DNA of 64,000 bases from Branchiostoma floridae (lineage: Eukaryota > Chordata > Leptocardii > Amphioxiformes > Branchiostomatidae). The stretch is from NCBI RefSeq assembly GCF_000003815.2, contig NC_049984.1, positions 2,314,936-2,378,935 on the forward strand, written 5' to 3'. The notes below the pieces were generated by a model. That model was not told where the DNA came from, did no database searches, and saw only the letters and a list, made by a program, of their open reading frames with translations. A program made the translations under genes and the position numbers. Shown here one piece after another: positions 11,799 through 22,400 of the stretch; within the stretch, counting starts at the first letter, position 1, and the number at the start of each line of letters is the position of its first letter.

Positions 11799-13332
11799 AA
11801 TTAGAGTTGGGTATCGTTACAGCGTACCGGTGTGACAGCGTTCTCGCCCCCCCGTGATCTCGCCCCCCCGGGGGCGAAATCACTAGCGATCTCGCCCCCC
11901 CGGGGCGAAATCACTAGCGATCTCGCCCTCCCCGGCTAGTGATCTCGCCCCCCTACCTGGCCCCCCTTTAGCGATTTCGCCCCCCCCAAAAAAACGGGTT
12001 TACATGACATTTTAGAAGTTGATTGGTATAAATCACAAAATGTAGTTTCAGAATGATATAAGTACACGAGTTTGATACATAACTCCATTCATAGTATCAA
12101 TATTAACGTAATTACATGGTAATAAGATAGTTGAACTTGTTTCAGACAAGGAGGGTTTGGTCCCTTGTATTCCCATTATTGCATATACCTGAGTCTTGAC
12201 ATAAGATATATTTCATTGTATTCACCTGTCCTCAAGCAACCTATATATCTCCAATATGAAGTCTCTACAATGAAGTGACCACAAAAGAACTATGTAATGT
12301 CTTATTAATTATGCAAATATTAGGTATTAATTAGAATAACGCACATTTTGGTATATGCACCTGGCCAAGGGATATCTTCACCTCCAACATGACTGTCTTT
12401 TCTAGTATTTAGGAACTGATGCATTTACCCGTGTTTCTTAAGACAGGTACTTTACCAGTGTTTGTGTAGCATTTAGCAACAGCTATATCAACTTGCGCGT
12501 AGATAGTGTTTATAATGAGAAACTATTATTCACATGTGTTTTTGTTAGTGCTTTGGAAATGTTTCCAGCACAAGAAAGAAAACACTGTGACAAATTGAAA
12601 ACATACAGCTGAGGTATTCCGTACCATAGACGGTGTTGATTTATACGTTCGCAGTAGCACTGTTTTATGCCACCTCAGCTGCAAAATTTGTCTTTTTTCA
12701 TTTCAATGTCATGTTTGCACCGAACAATATAATATCGACTTTCGAGGTATGACATCTTACGGTACGGTAAGAAGGTGCCATATAGGTACCAGGTAACCCC
12801 CCATATATGTTACTCCCCGGGTGCAGTATAGTACCAGGTAGCGCACCTGTAATATGTAGTACCCAGCTGCTCTGGGGGGGGGGGGGGCGAAAACGCTAAA
12901 GGGGGGCGAAAACGCTAGTGATCTCCGGTGGGGGGCGAGATCGCTGTCACACCGGTACAAAACCGGTTTTTCTTATTGGACCGGTCCAGAAAAACCGGAC
13001 CTGAAAAAATTGGGTGGACCGGATGTTGGACCGATTAGAAAATTAACAGACTATTTGATCAGGCATTCACACGTTTTGGCGCTTGTAGGTGGAAGAAAAT
13101 AACAAGAGTAAAGTAGTGAAGTTTTACAGCCAATCGTACAGGTGCAGTTAGTGTTGTGGGATTTTAAAACGCCAGTCTAATACTCCACCAAACAGATTTC
13201 TTTGTAGTGAAATGGACTATTGGTATGAGTGATAGTGAATCAGGTCCAGGTTCAGGTCCGGACCTGGACCTGATCATCTGGACCTGAACCGGACCTGAAT
13301 TTTCTGTACCGGTACCCACCCCTACTCTGAAT
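11799..13332. mobile_element. Outer repeat element interrupted by a second TIR element
   Basis: The left end (TTAGAGTTGGGTATCG) and the right end (GGTACCCACCCCTACTCTGA) are roughly inverted. The right interior carries repeated ACCGGT/GGTCC palindromic segments. A solitary piece of the same family (GTAGGGATGGGTACCGG) lies at about 21324. No coding sequence recognised. Confidence 0.4.
11824..12957. mobile_element. 1.13-kb TIR element with repeated GGGGGGCGAAA blocks
   Basis: GTACCGGTGTGACAGCG at 11824 is matched in inverse by CGCTGTCACACCGGTAC ending at 12957. Both subterminal regions carry several copies of a C-rich TCTCGCCCCCCC block alternating with ACTAGCGAT, in opposite orientation at the two ends. 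The interior, about 12000-12870, is AT-rich without a recognisable ORF. It looks like a non-autonomous DNA transposon. Confidence 0.6.
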
Positions 13333-13550
13333 ACTAGTAGTGTTTCCCTACTACTGACGACCAATCAGGAGGCGAAAATGACATATTTAGCTAAGAAGAC
13401 CAATAGATTGCTTACATTTGGAAGACTGGATAACGTGTCTTGTTTGCTTCCTCAGCAGCGCCGCGGTAAGCCGACATGGATGCAGAAAGGAACAATGGAC
13501 GAACGCAAGAACAATGGGCCGGACAAGAAAACACGTTTCTATAAGCCTAC

Positions 13551-13650
13551 NNNNNNNNNNNNNNNNNNNNNNNNNNNNNNNNNNNNNNNNNNNNNNNNNN
13601 NNNNNNNNNNNNNNNNNNNNNNNNNNNNNNNNNNNNNNNNNNNNNNNNNN
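13551..13650. other. Assembly gap (100 N)
   Basis: Exactly 100 N, abutting the left end of a mariner-type element. The element's left target duplication is lost in the gap. Confidence 0.95.
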
Positions 13651-14225
13651 GAGGGCGTTCAATAAGTAATGCCTCTGACCCATTTCACATAGCAGGAGAT
13701 TAATGAAACTTGGCTCAGTTATTAGTCTTTCTCTTCATAGGAACCACCCAGAGTTATGCATTTCTTCCATCGTTCGATGCAGCTCTGGACACCGTTTTTG
13801 TAGGACACCCCAGGTTGGTCCTGCAACAGATGCCTCATCAATGGCAGAAGAGGGAAGATAAGGTCTGGGAGCTGTTTCCACAGACTTCCGGCCATGTTTG
13901 AATTCAAGATGCCAGCGTTTTACAAGGTCATATGATGGGGCATCATCACTATAAGTTTCTTTCATTTCATCAAAAGTCTCCTTTGGTGTGCGTCCTTTCA
14001 AATACAAAACCCGGATCACTGCGCGACACTCACCTGGCTCCATTTCACACCTGGTCCATTTCACACCTGACTCAGTTCAAACACCAGTAAATCAGAAACC
14101 ACAATTAGATCAGAGCTCTTTTTTTCAACATAACCCATAGAGATATGAATCATTACACATGCAAAATTTCATTTAGATCAGATAACTGGAAGTGGGTCAG
14201 GGGCATTACTTATTGAACGCCCCTC
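13651..14225 (-). mobile_element. Internally deleted mariner-type element
   Basis: About 32-bp inverted termini (GAGGGCGTTCAATAAG on the left, its near-complement ending at 14225) bound 575 bp. On the minus strand, from about 14043, an N-terminal transposase segment is readable (MEPGECRAVIR start, then a helix-turn-helix region with LKGRTPKE). The catalytic core is absent. A short C-terminal piece (KCITLGGSYEEKD) follows in another frame near 13722-13830. A TA lies one base beyond the right end. This is a non-autonomous deletion derivative. Confidence 0.8.
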
Positions 14226-14609
14226 GTACAACTATTAATTTCTTTATTGAAATAGTCAATGAGCAACCTTCTTGTAAATGGCTCTTGCCGGAAATACCAG
14301 ACCAGTTAAGATAATAAGGCATCGATCATAAGTATGAAGCTATTAACTTTATTAAGTATACGATTATGTATACCACCGCTTTACTTTGTTTGCAATTAAA
14401 CCATGGGCATGAACTTGCAATGGAGATTACTATTATCATTAGTATCATTTACAGAAATACACGGTTTGATAGCAATTATTTCTTTCATCATAATCGGATT
14501 TCCGCTACCTTATGTTAATCAAGAGTGTGTCCGAAATGTAACTCTTAGCTGTCATATGTAAAGAAACTTCAGTCTCTGCGACTGGATAAAATTCGGAGAT
14601 TTACTTCAA

Positions 14610-14644
14610 GACGTTCTAAGTGACATCCATCACTCTTCTTCAGC
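14610..14644 (-). ncRNA. Degenerate hammerhead-like motif in an interspersed repeat
   Basis: On the minus strand, CTGAAGA is followed by a GAGTG...CACTT hairpin, but the GAAA core is mutated (AGAA). It is a decayed relative of the motif at 20522-20556. Confidence 0.3.
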
Positions 14645-14779
14645 GTTACCTGAATAAACTTGTAATAACAAATCAATGCTAGTAAATCTATCAAACTGCT
14701 GAACGTATCAAAGTCTCTAACTCGTTAGGACCATATGCAAATGTCACTCATATATAAATCATGTTTATATAGTCCGTAA

Positions 14780-14957
14780 TACAGTGGAAGCCGCTTAATT
14801 GCACACCCAATTTGCCAGCGAATTCCGTGCAATTATCCGGCGTGTGCGATAATGCGAAGTCACCCAGTTGGACCGCACCGCCACGGGATTCGGGGATTCC
14901 GTGCAATTGACCGAAGTGTGCGTTTATCCGACGTGCAATTAACTGGCTTCCACTGTA
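14780..14957. mobile_element. 178-bp MITE with TACAGTGGAAGCC ends
   Basis: The inverted ends TACAGTGGAAGCC and GGCTTCCACTGTA are flanked by TA. The interior contains repeated GTGCAATT segments. Non-coding. Confidence 0.75.
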
Positions 14958-16327
14958 TAAGAAACACCATATGAAGTGTTATTGTCTATCATAAACTTAT
15001 CATAGCTTTCATAGAGCTTCTTAATTGGGTGGACACATACGGAAATTAGATTGCATTGACAATGACACGGAGTCTTTATATTAAGGTACACAAATCATAC
15101 ATCTATTTAGGTAAGAAATGACTTCTTATATATTTAGTCCTATGTAAAGCTCATTTATCATTAGATTATCCATTAGCCACCGCCTCCAAACGTAAACATA
15201 AGATAGATCTATAGACTGGACATTTTTACGTCATAGCATCTACATGTATATGAACTCTTACAACTAGCTGCCAGGAATGCATTTGCAACTAAAAATGATA
15301 CTATATTAACCCATATTTATCACAAGCTGATTCGATATACTACTGGTACGTTTCTAAGGTATAGCACTGTTATGTGACCTCTTTTTCCGCTACTTTGTTT
15401 AGAATACGATACTTTATTTCAATAATATCTACTACAGTATGTATTGTGTAATGGACTGTTATGTGTCGTTTTCTCGCTACAGCGGGTTGCATTTCTTCAG
15501 ATTGTTAGGCATTTCTACAATTTTCTGCACTATCGTTCACAATAAAGGTGAAACAAAGTGGTAAACACTCTTCTTGGTCGCATTGTTGACTTTTGAATGA
15601 CTTTCTTGAATAAGATTAGTTAAAGTATTATGTGACACCCGGAGGTTCAATGTGTGTGCGTGTGTCTCTCTGTTTAATTGCGTGTGTGTGTATTGTTCAA
15701 CAATCTTCTGCGATACCGTTTACAATAAAGGCAAAAGAGTGGTAAACACTCTTCTAGGTCGCATTGTTTTTTTAATTACAGTGAATGATTAGTTTTATGT
15801 AACACCCGGAGATACAATGTATGTGTGCATGTGCCACTCTCTCTCTCTTTCTCTGCATGTATGTGTTTCATTGTGTCACGGTGTGATGATGTGTGTGTGT
15901 ATGTAATTCGTCGTCCAGTTCTTCATGTGGACAGGACTTGTACAATAGTGACATTCTGTCTTCTGGTGTAGTTCTGGTATCACGGACTTCTATAAAATCA
16001 CACTACTGCAATGCTTGCACAGCTCTGTGGCCAACGGAAATCTATAAGGGCATCGCCCTATTTATTTGCAAAATCATGCCAGAAGGCTAATTTCATGTAC
16101 AGTCTCGAAAGATAACAGTAGAGAACCTTGGAGTAGAAAAGACATAAGAGTGATACCTTGGATGACCAAGTGATGTTCAGAACTCTACGCTTTGATATGA
16201 ACATGTAATCAAACCACAAAAACAACAAGTTAGAGAAAAGGTGGGACTAACACTGCCATCGATGTAAACACACAAGCTTCGAAATCTGCATACCGAAGCA
16301 TTGTTCCTTCAATAGCAATGGAAATAT

Positions 16328-16672
16328 TCTCCAAGCAGAGGTTGAGTCGCGGAGATAAAACGTTAGTAGTAGTCGGGAAAGCGCGCCAGAGGAGCGCGCC
16401 GGTAAATTTCCTGACTACTACGATCGACTACTACGATATTTCCACGACTTAACCTCTGCTTGGAGAATACAATGAGAAAACTTCGTTGTGAAAGTGGCCT
16501 ACTCTCCATGCAGAGGTTCCTTGCGTAGACATAATAAAAGTCGGAAAAAGTACACGGGCGCACCTCTTACTCTCCAAGCAGAAGTTGAGTTGCGCTACAG
16601 AGGAGCGCCAGTGTAATTTTTCTGATTACATATACTGCTATATCTACGCTACTCAACCTCTGCTCGGGAAGT
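16328..16672. mobile_element. Cluster of fold-back MITEs
   Basis: At least two adjacent copies of the CTCCAAGCAGAGGTTGA family lie here: 16328-16466 with both arms, and 16500-16672 with three arm sequences, suggesting one copy inserted beside or into another. Central segments include GCGCGCCAGAGGAGCGCGCC. Confidence 0.65.
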
Positions 16673-17027
16673 AAAAGTGGCCGGTCGGCCCGCCTTACGC
16701 AAGCTACAATATTAAACCTTATGCAAGCACAGCCTTGCGGTTCTCAGTCGTAGTGCAGAGCGCCTATTGCGATAAAGTTAAAGTTATGCAATGTAGAGTG
16801 GGTTCGACAGGACGTGAACTGGGTGACTTTATATTGATGCTTCATGGAAATAAAATGTTGCAATCAGGCTTCCTTCTTTTCATCTATTTGGGCGCTGAGT
16901 TCCCGGGGAAATACCGAATGTAGTTATAATCGCTCCTGAAGAAGTTGACATAGCAACAGGCATCCAAAAGATGGCTTAGCCTAAGTTGGCTACAAAACTG
17001 GTTATGCAAACGGCTTCAGTATGGATC

Positions 17028-17099
17028 TCCCATGTGGTCTAGTGGTTAGGATTTGTGGCTTTCACCCACAAGGCCCGGGTTCGATTCCCGGCATGGGAA
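17028..17099 (+). tRNA. tRNA-Glu (UUC)
   Basis: A 72-nt cloverleaf: the acceptor stem TCCCATG pairs with CATGGGA, with discriminator A at 17099. The A-box is TGGTCTAGTGGTTAGG and the B-box GGTTCGATTCC. The anticodon loop CTTTCAC gives anticodon TTC. No intron is seen, and the CCA end is not encoded, as expected in eukaryotes. Unlike the SINE heads nearby, all arms pair, so it looks functional. Confidence 0.9.
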
Positions 17100-17327
17100 G
17101 AGAAACGTTTTTATTTTCCAATGGGCGGGACTCAAGACTTTCAGGGCTAACAGCAAGATATAACATTAAATTTATTTTGCAACAGGTCCAGTTAATCTGA
17201 CATAATCGTAAAAGATGAAAGCTGGACGAACTTTCTCAAATATTTACATATAATCTTTTTTATCTACATTTTCAAATTTAGATGTCCATAATGGTTATAT
17301 GCATAATTGATACAATTGCAGATGATC

Positions 17328-18009
17328 TAGAGTCCATTCCAAGACACCATGGAGGTTCATAGACAATAATTGTCATAAGTTTGAATTATCTTGAATAAAA
17401 GAATATCTAAGCCCCAGCAGCTATAATTAAAAGAAAATTAATATGGAAATTTGAATCTTTTTGAATTCCTTTGAATATTTTGGAAACATTTTGAAAAAAA
17501 AAAACACAAAAAATCTCTCTATTTACAATATTTTTCAAACATCTGCAGGATTCTTTCACTTTTAGAAATATTTACAAAAAATGGTAAACCTTGCCAAATG
17601 GTAGAATTAGTTTATTGCTCCAATAAAAGTTTTGTCAGCCTCGGTACATTTTTAGATTTCACTGCTGGGCACTGGTGGATCCTTTGTGGTGAGCCATTGC
17701 TGTATGATACCTAACCATACTTTGCAAGGATGTGTGAAATGCTTTCTTCCCAGTCCACTGTTACAAAAAATGGTAGAAAATGGTAAATAATGGCAAAATG
17801 CTGAACATTACAATTATTTACAATCTGTTAATCTATTCCACATCGTGAATATTTCAAAGGTTTTACACAACCAGGAAACATTTTAGAAAGTTGAAATATT
17901 CAAAATATTTCTAAAGTATCATATATTCTACACAAATAATTGAAAATAATTGAAAACATTTGTAAATGATGACAATGGCAACCCTCACAGTGACTTGGAA
18001 TGGACTCTA
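17328..18009. mobile_element. About 0.7-kb non-autonomous TIR element, copy 2
   Basis: The ends TAGAGTCCATTCCAAG and CTTGGAATGGACTCTA form an inverted pair. The interior is AT-rich and diverged from the copy at 8879-9591, with repeated GAAATATT-type palindromic segments. Confidence 0.6.
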
Positions 18010-18049
18010 TGTTACATTTTGGAAATCAAAGCAAAACAAAAATAGCTTA

Positions 18050-18466
18050 CATGACTACCATTTCGCGGTAGCGGGAAAATGGACTTTTTCGCTGTGGGGT
18101 TAAAAGTCCGCGGAAGCACCATGCACTGTAGTCTCTTCGGGCACACCAATTTAATTCCTTGGTTCCCGGGAATTCTTCATAAAAAATATGGANNNNNNNN
18201 NNNNNNNNNNNNNNNNNNNNNNNNNNNNNNNNNNNNNNNNNNNNNNNNNNNNNNNNNNNNNNNNNNNNNNNNNNNNNNNNNNNNNNNNNNNNCGCGATTT
18301 TTGCTGCGGCCACTTCATCGTGAATTTAAAATCACCACGAACATTTTTCCATGGCAGTAAGAGACTACAGTGCATGGTGCTACTGCGAACTTAAAACCAC
18401 CGCGAAAAGTCCATTTTACTGCTACTGCGAAATTAGATCTCTGCAAATTTAAATGCATTTACAGTA
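18050..18466. mobile_element. MITE of the TACTGTAAATGCA family, interrupted by a gap
   Basis: TTCGCGGTAG-type segments on the left, ACCGCGAA segments on the right and a terminal TGCATTTACAGTA ending at 18466 match the element at 8205-8416. The middle is lost in the N run. Confidence 0.55.
18193..18292. other. Assembly gap (100 N)
   Basis: Exactly 100 N, inside a palindromic MITE. Confidence 0.95.
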
Positions 18467-19408
18467 TTTCCTTTTATCCAACTTTATGGAGTCAAAGCAC
18501 ACATTGGTCTGGCACTCATCTCCTAGAGTCAGACTGAAAGCAGGGATACATCTTAGTACTCCCTTTGTGACTTTTGACAGAAATGTTGTCTTTCCTGCCC
18601 CAAATACACCTCAGTGCTGTGACAACTGGGTCCTGCAAGTCATCTAAGGAATTCAGCCTCTCTTGTTGTCCTTCTGACTATGTATATATAGTATCTTTTG
18701 GGGGGATTTCTGGTCTCCTGGAACAGCACTTACTGTCCGCATGATCACAGCTTCATTTTGAGACACTCTTTTCCATATAGCAGTTTTGGAATGGTGTGTT
18801 TTGCTGGAGGAAGAGCGCACATGATTCTGATCGGATGAGATAGTACACATGTATACGTGTGCAACATCAACACCTTCAGTTGTTTTACCATCTTACTTTT
18901 CCAGCATCTGCTCCTCTTTGATCTCACCCCTCTCTCAACTCTAGGAGTCGGATCAACAGGACAATGTCGTGCCACTTTTCTGTGTAAGTCCATTCTGAAG
19001 TGTTGTCTTTCCCATTCTGGCTTCAACCTCAATCAGAGTACACACCTGGTTTTGTTTGTTTGTTGAACAAGTTTTCCAAAGAGCTTGATGCCATTCTTCC
19101 CAGGGAGCCCTTGGAGCCTCCAGAATCCTTTAGCACTCAAAATGATGCTTGGAGAGGATGCAGATGGACTTCGACACAAAATGATGCTCCGAGAGGATGC
19201 AGAGAAACTTCGAGCTGGAGAGGGAACCCAAGCCTTAGGCATCTTTAAGCAGTTCACAGCTGTCCTGTCTGCAGAGGGTGTGCTATTAGTGATAGTCACT
19301 TGAAATTTCCTGTGAGATACAGCATTCCAGGGATTAGAGCTTCCAGACAGAGCTTTGGCCTTAAGCATCTCTGTACAGTTTAGAGCCCTCTGTTCTGCAG
19401 TGATGGTG

Positions 19409-22400
19409 TCAGTGACAGTTCCTACACTCAGGATGGCACTTCTGCCCCCCCACCCTGCACCGGCACCCGCCACTGATGTCTCCTGGGCCCTGCAGGGAGA
19501 GGCACAACTTCATCATCATCATCATCATCATCATCATCTGTAATAACTACGGTCCACTCAGACCATTTGCCTGTATGTTTACAAAATTCACTTCAACAAA
19601 AACACTGCAAAATCACTCAATATTAACAATAGTACTAAATGTTAAACATGTAAAAGTAAGAAAGAAACTGTTTGATCAGACAAGTACAATACTCTTTGCT
19701 ACATCTCAATGCAATTGCAAGAAATTTGTTTGTTGGTGAAAGGTTATGGATGCTTTTTTATACTTCATTTCTTTTATTTCCTTTATTTATCTAATTTACC
19801 AGGAATAAAATCACACTCAGGCTACAGCATGTTTCAGGCAAAATCTTGGTACAACGGAGGAATCTATATCTTTTTTCTTGCTTCATTTCTTCACTCATTC
19901 TATCATTCCTTCCTTCCTTCCTTCCCAAAACCTAACCCACCCCTGGCCCCCATCTTCTGGCCTTGGTGACCCAGCAGATCTCAGTCCGGCACATCGAGCA
20001 GCGTATCCAATCACAGCCCTCCTTCTTCTGAACGATGATGTCACACTGCGGACAGTGGATCGCCTCACCCTGCCGCACCATGTTCTGTAAAAAAGGAGCA
20101 AAAATTAGAAACAATTCATACGCAACTAGATACAAATGTACTAAGTGTAGCATTGAATATGTTATGTCAATGAAGGATTGATACGCAAGGTAATAGTTAC
20201 TCAAGCAACTGGATAGGTTCTGGAAACAGGTGCCATTGAATGCCTTTCTCAGTTTGTTAGTTCAGTCACTGATGAAAAGAAGTGGATGCTACATGTACCT
20301 AAATAGTGACCATAATCTTGCATATACACGTATATATATATATGTTAACAAAATACAGCATATCCTCAACAGTTAACCACCAGAAAAAATGTTCTGTGCA
20401 AAAAAGAGCAAAAATTACAAACACTGGTGCACCTACGTTTATGAAGGTTAGACATCCAGGTAAGCAATATTCAAATACAATTCAATCTCTACAACTGGAT
20501 AAAAACGGATATTTACTTCCGGACGTTTCGAGTGACATCCATCACTCTTCTTCAGCAAAAGCTGGTGCACCTAGATACTACTGTAGGTTATATCCTTTAC
20601 ATGTTAAGGTATATGGAATACAACATGGGGTATTAAGTATCGCTCGAGGTACAGCCTGACCCACAGGAGGGCTGAGACCGAGGACGATATGGAATACTCC
20701 GCGTTTATTCTATACATATCATGCCAACCCAAAGCAAGCTTATAAAAAAAAGAAAATGTGATATTAACGGACATAAAGTCAATTTGAACGAAAGAACGAA
20801 CACCGTAAAAGTCTGGTTTCAGAGCCGTTGTTCGAATTTACAACAGCACTGCACATGAGTTCAAATCTAACTATGGAGCCCCGGGCCGTACGGTATAATA
20901 CAGACCACCGATATCGAACGCAAATATGGCACAGGTTCCGGTACTGTAGGTACTAACCTCCAGCATGGCCATGGTCTGCTGGGCTGCTTCGTCGTTGTTC
21001 GCCCGTCTCCGCAGGTCATCCTGGTACTCTCGGCACGACATGTTCTCGTGGATCGCCTTACACGTCAGGCAGTTCCTCTTGCCGCAGATTGGGCAGAAGA
21101 AGTCGTTACTCAGGTCCTCGTAGAAGCAGAACCCCCGACAGTCGGCGGTCTTGCAGTGGAAGGCGTCGCGCGCCTGCCCCTCCGCGATGGCCAGGCCGCG
21201 CTCCTGGTAGCGCTGGTACTCGTCTGGGCTCAGCAGCTGGAGGAGATGTTCAAATAAAGGTTTATTCAGTTTCAAGTTTTTGTGTACAGTAGTCAGGGAG
21301 CCAGTTCAAGATCAGCTGTGAGTAGGGATGGGTACCGGTACAGAAATTTAGGTAGTCTCCACTACTCATCTGGACTCAGCAGCTGGAGGAGATGTTCAAA
21401 TAAAGGTTTATTCTAAAAAGCTAAAGTTGCATAATACATCAGAACATGGGGGCCAACCTCCCTAATTAGAAGATGCATCGGGCCTGGCACTCATCTCCGC
21501 TTCAAAGCCCTGGGCCACACATAGGTGCAAGCTCTAGAGCAGGAGGTTAGTCCACTGTTAGCTTCCATACTCTTCCTTTTAGCAGAGACAGAAGTAATTG
21601 TATCACGCTCCTGATAGCGCTGGTACTTGTCTGGACTCAGCAGCTGGAGATAAGTTTGACTAATGGTCAGGGTTCTCACCAGGATTTTGTTTTCACAGCA
21701 AAGGGGTATAGAAGGCCAACTTTGTACAGCAACAGAGTGTTGACGATGTAACTCAAGAGTAGGGGGTCTGTCATCCTTTTCTCAGAAAATCTTAAAATTC
21801 ATGACCCTCTGTGACACTCACATAGCTATAGCTTCTTGCATTTTGAGGTAAAAATTTTGTGAAGTAAAGTTTTCTCTCTGTTACAGACTTATTCTAAAGC
21901 CAAACATTCTAAAGATTGATGAAGGGTCATATAGGGTTCTCCCCAGAAAGAAAAAAACGTACTGCATTGTACTAGTCATTTCTTTTCTTAAAATCAGCTC
22001 AGCTTGGACATTTTTCAATAGTTTTTCTTCTGAAACTGTGAGTTTATCATAAACATCTAAAACTCACCGCCCTGATCTCTCTGTCCTGCAGCATAGCAGG
22101 GCAGGAGTAGTCATCATCTACGAAGGGGCACTTCACATCGGCCTCCTCACACTGGACTATGTGCTGACGCAGACACTCCCTGTGGACGAAACAACATTAT
22201 ATAAAACACAGACACACAACCCTAATCATGTACCTTACTCCAAAACCAACCCTCATCTCACTGGATTATGTGCTCCCGAGGTACTCTCTGTAAAACATAA
22301 TATAAAGCAACATATAAAGGACAAGCAATCACACACTCGCACATGTACACTAAACACTAACCCAAACACAAGACTATGTGCTGTCTCAAAGCAAAAATAT

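Noticed and set aside
13735-14064. 110-codon minus ORF as a host gene
   Set aside because: It is the N-terminal transposase segment of a mariner-type element lacking its catalytic core.
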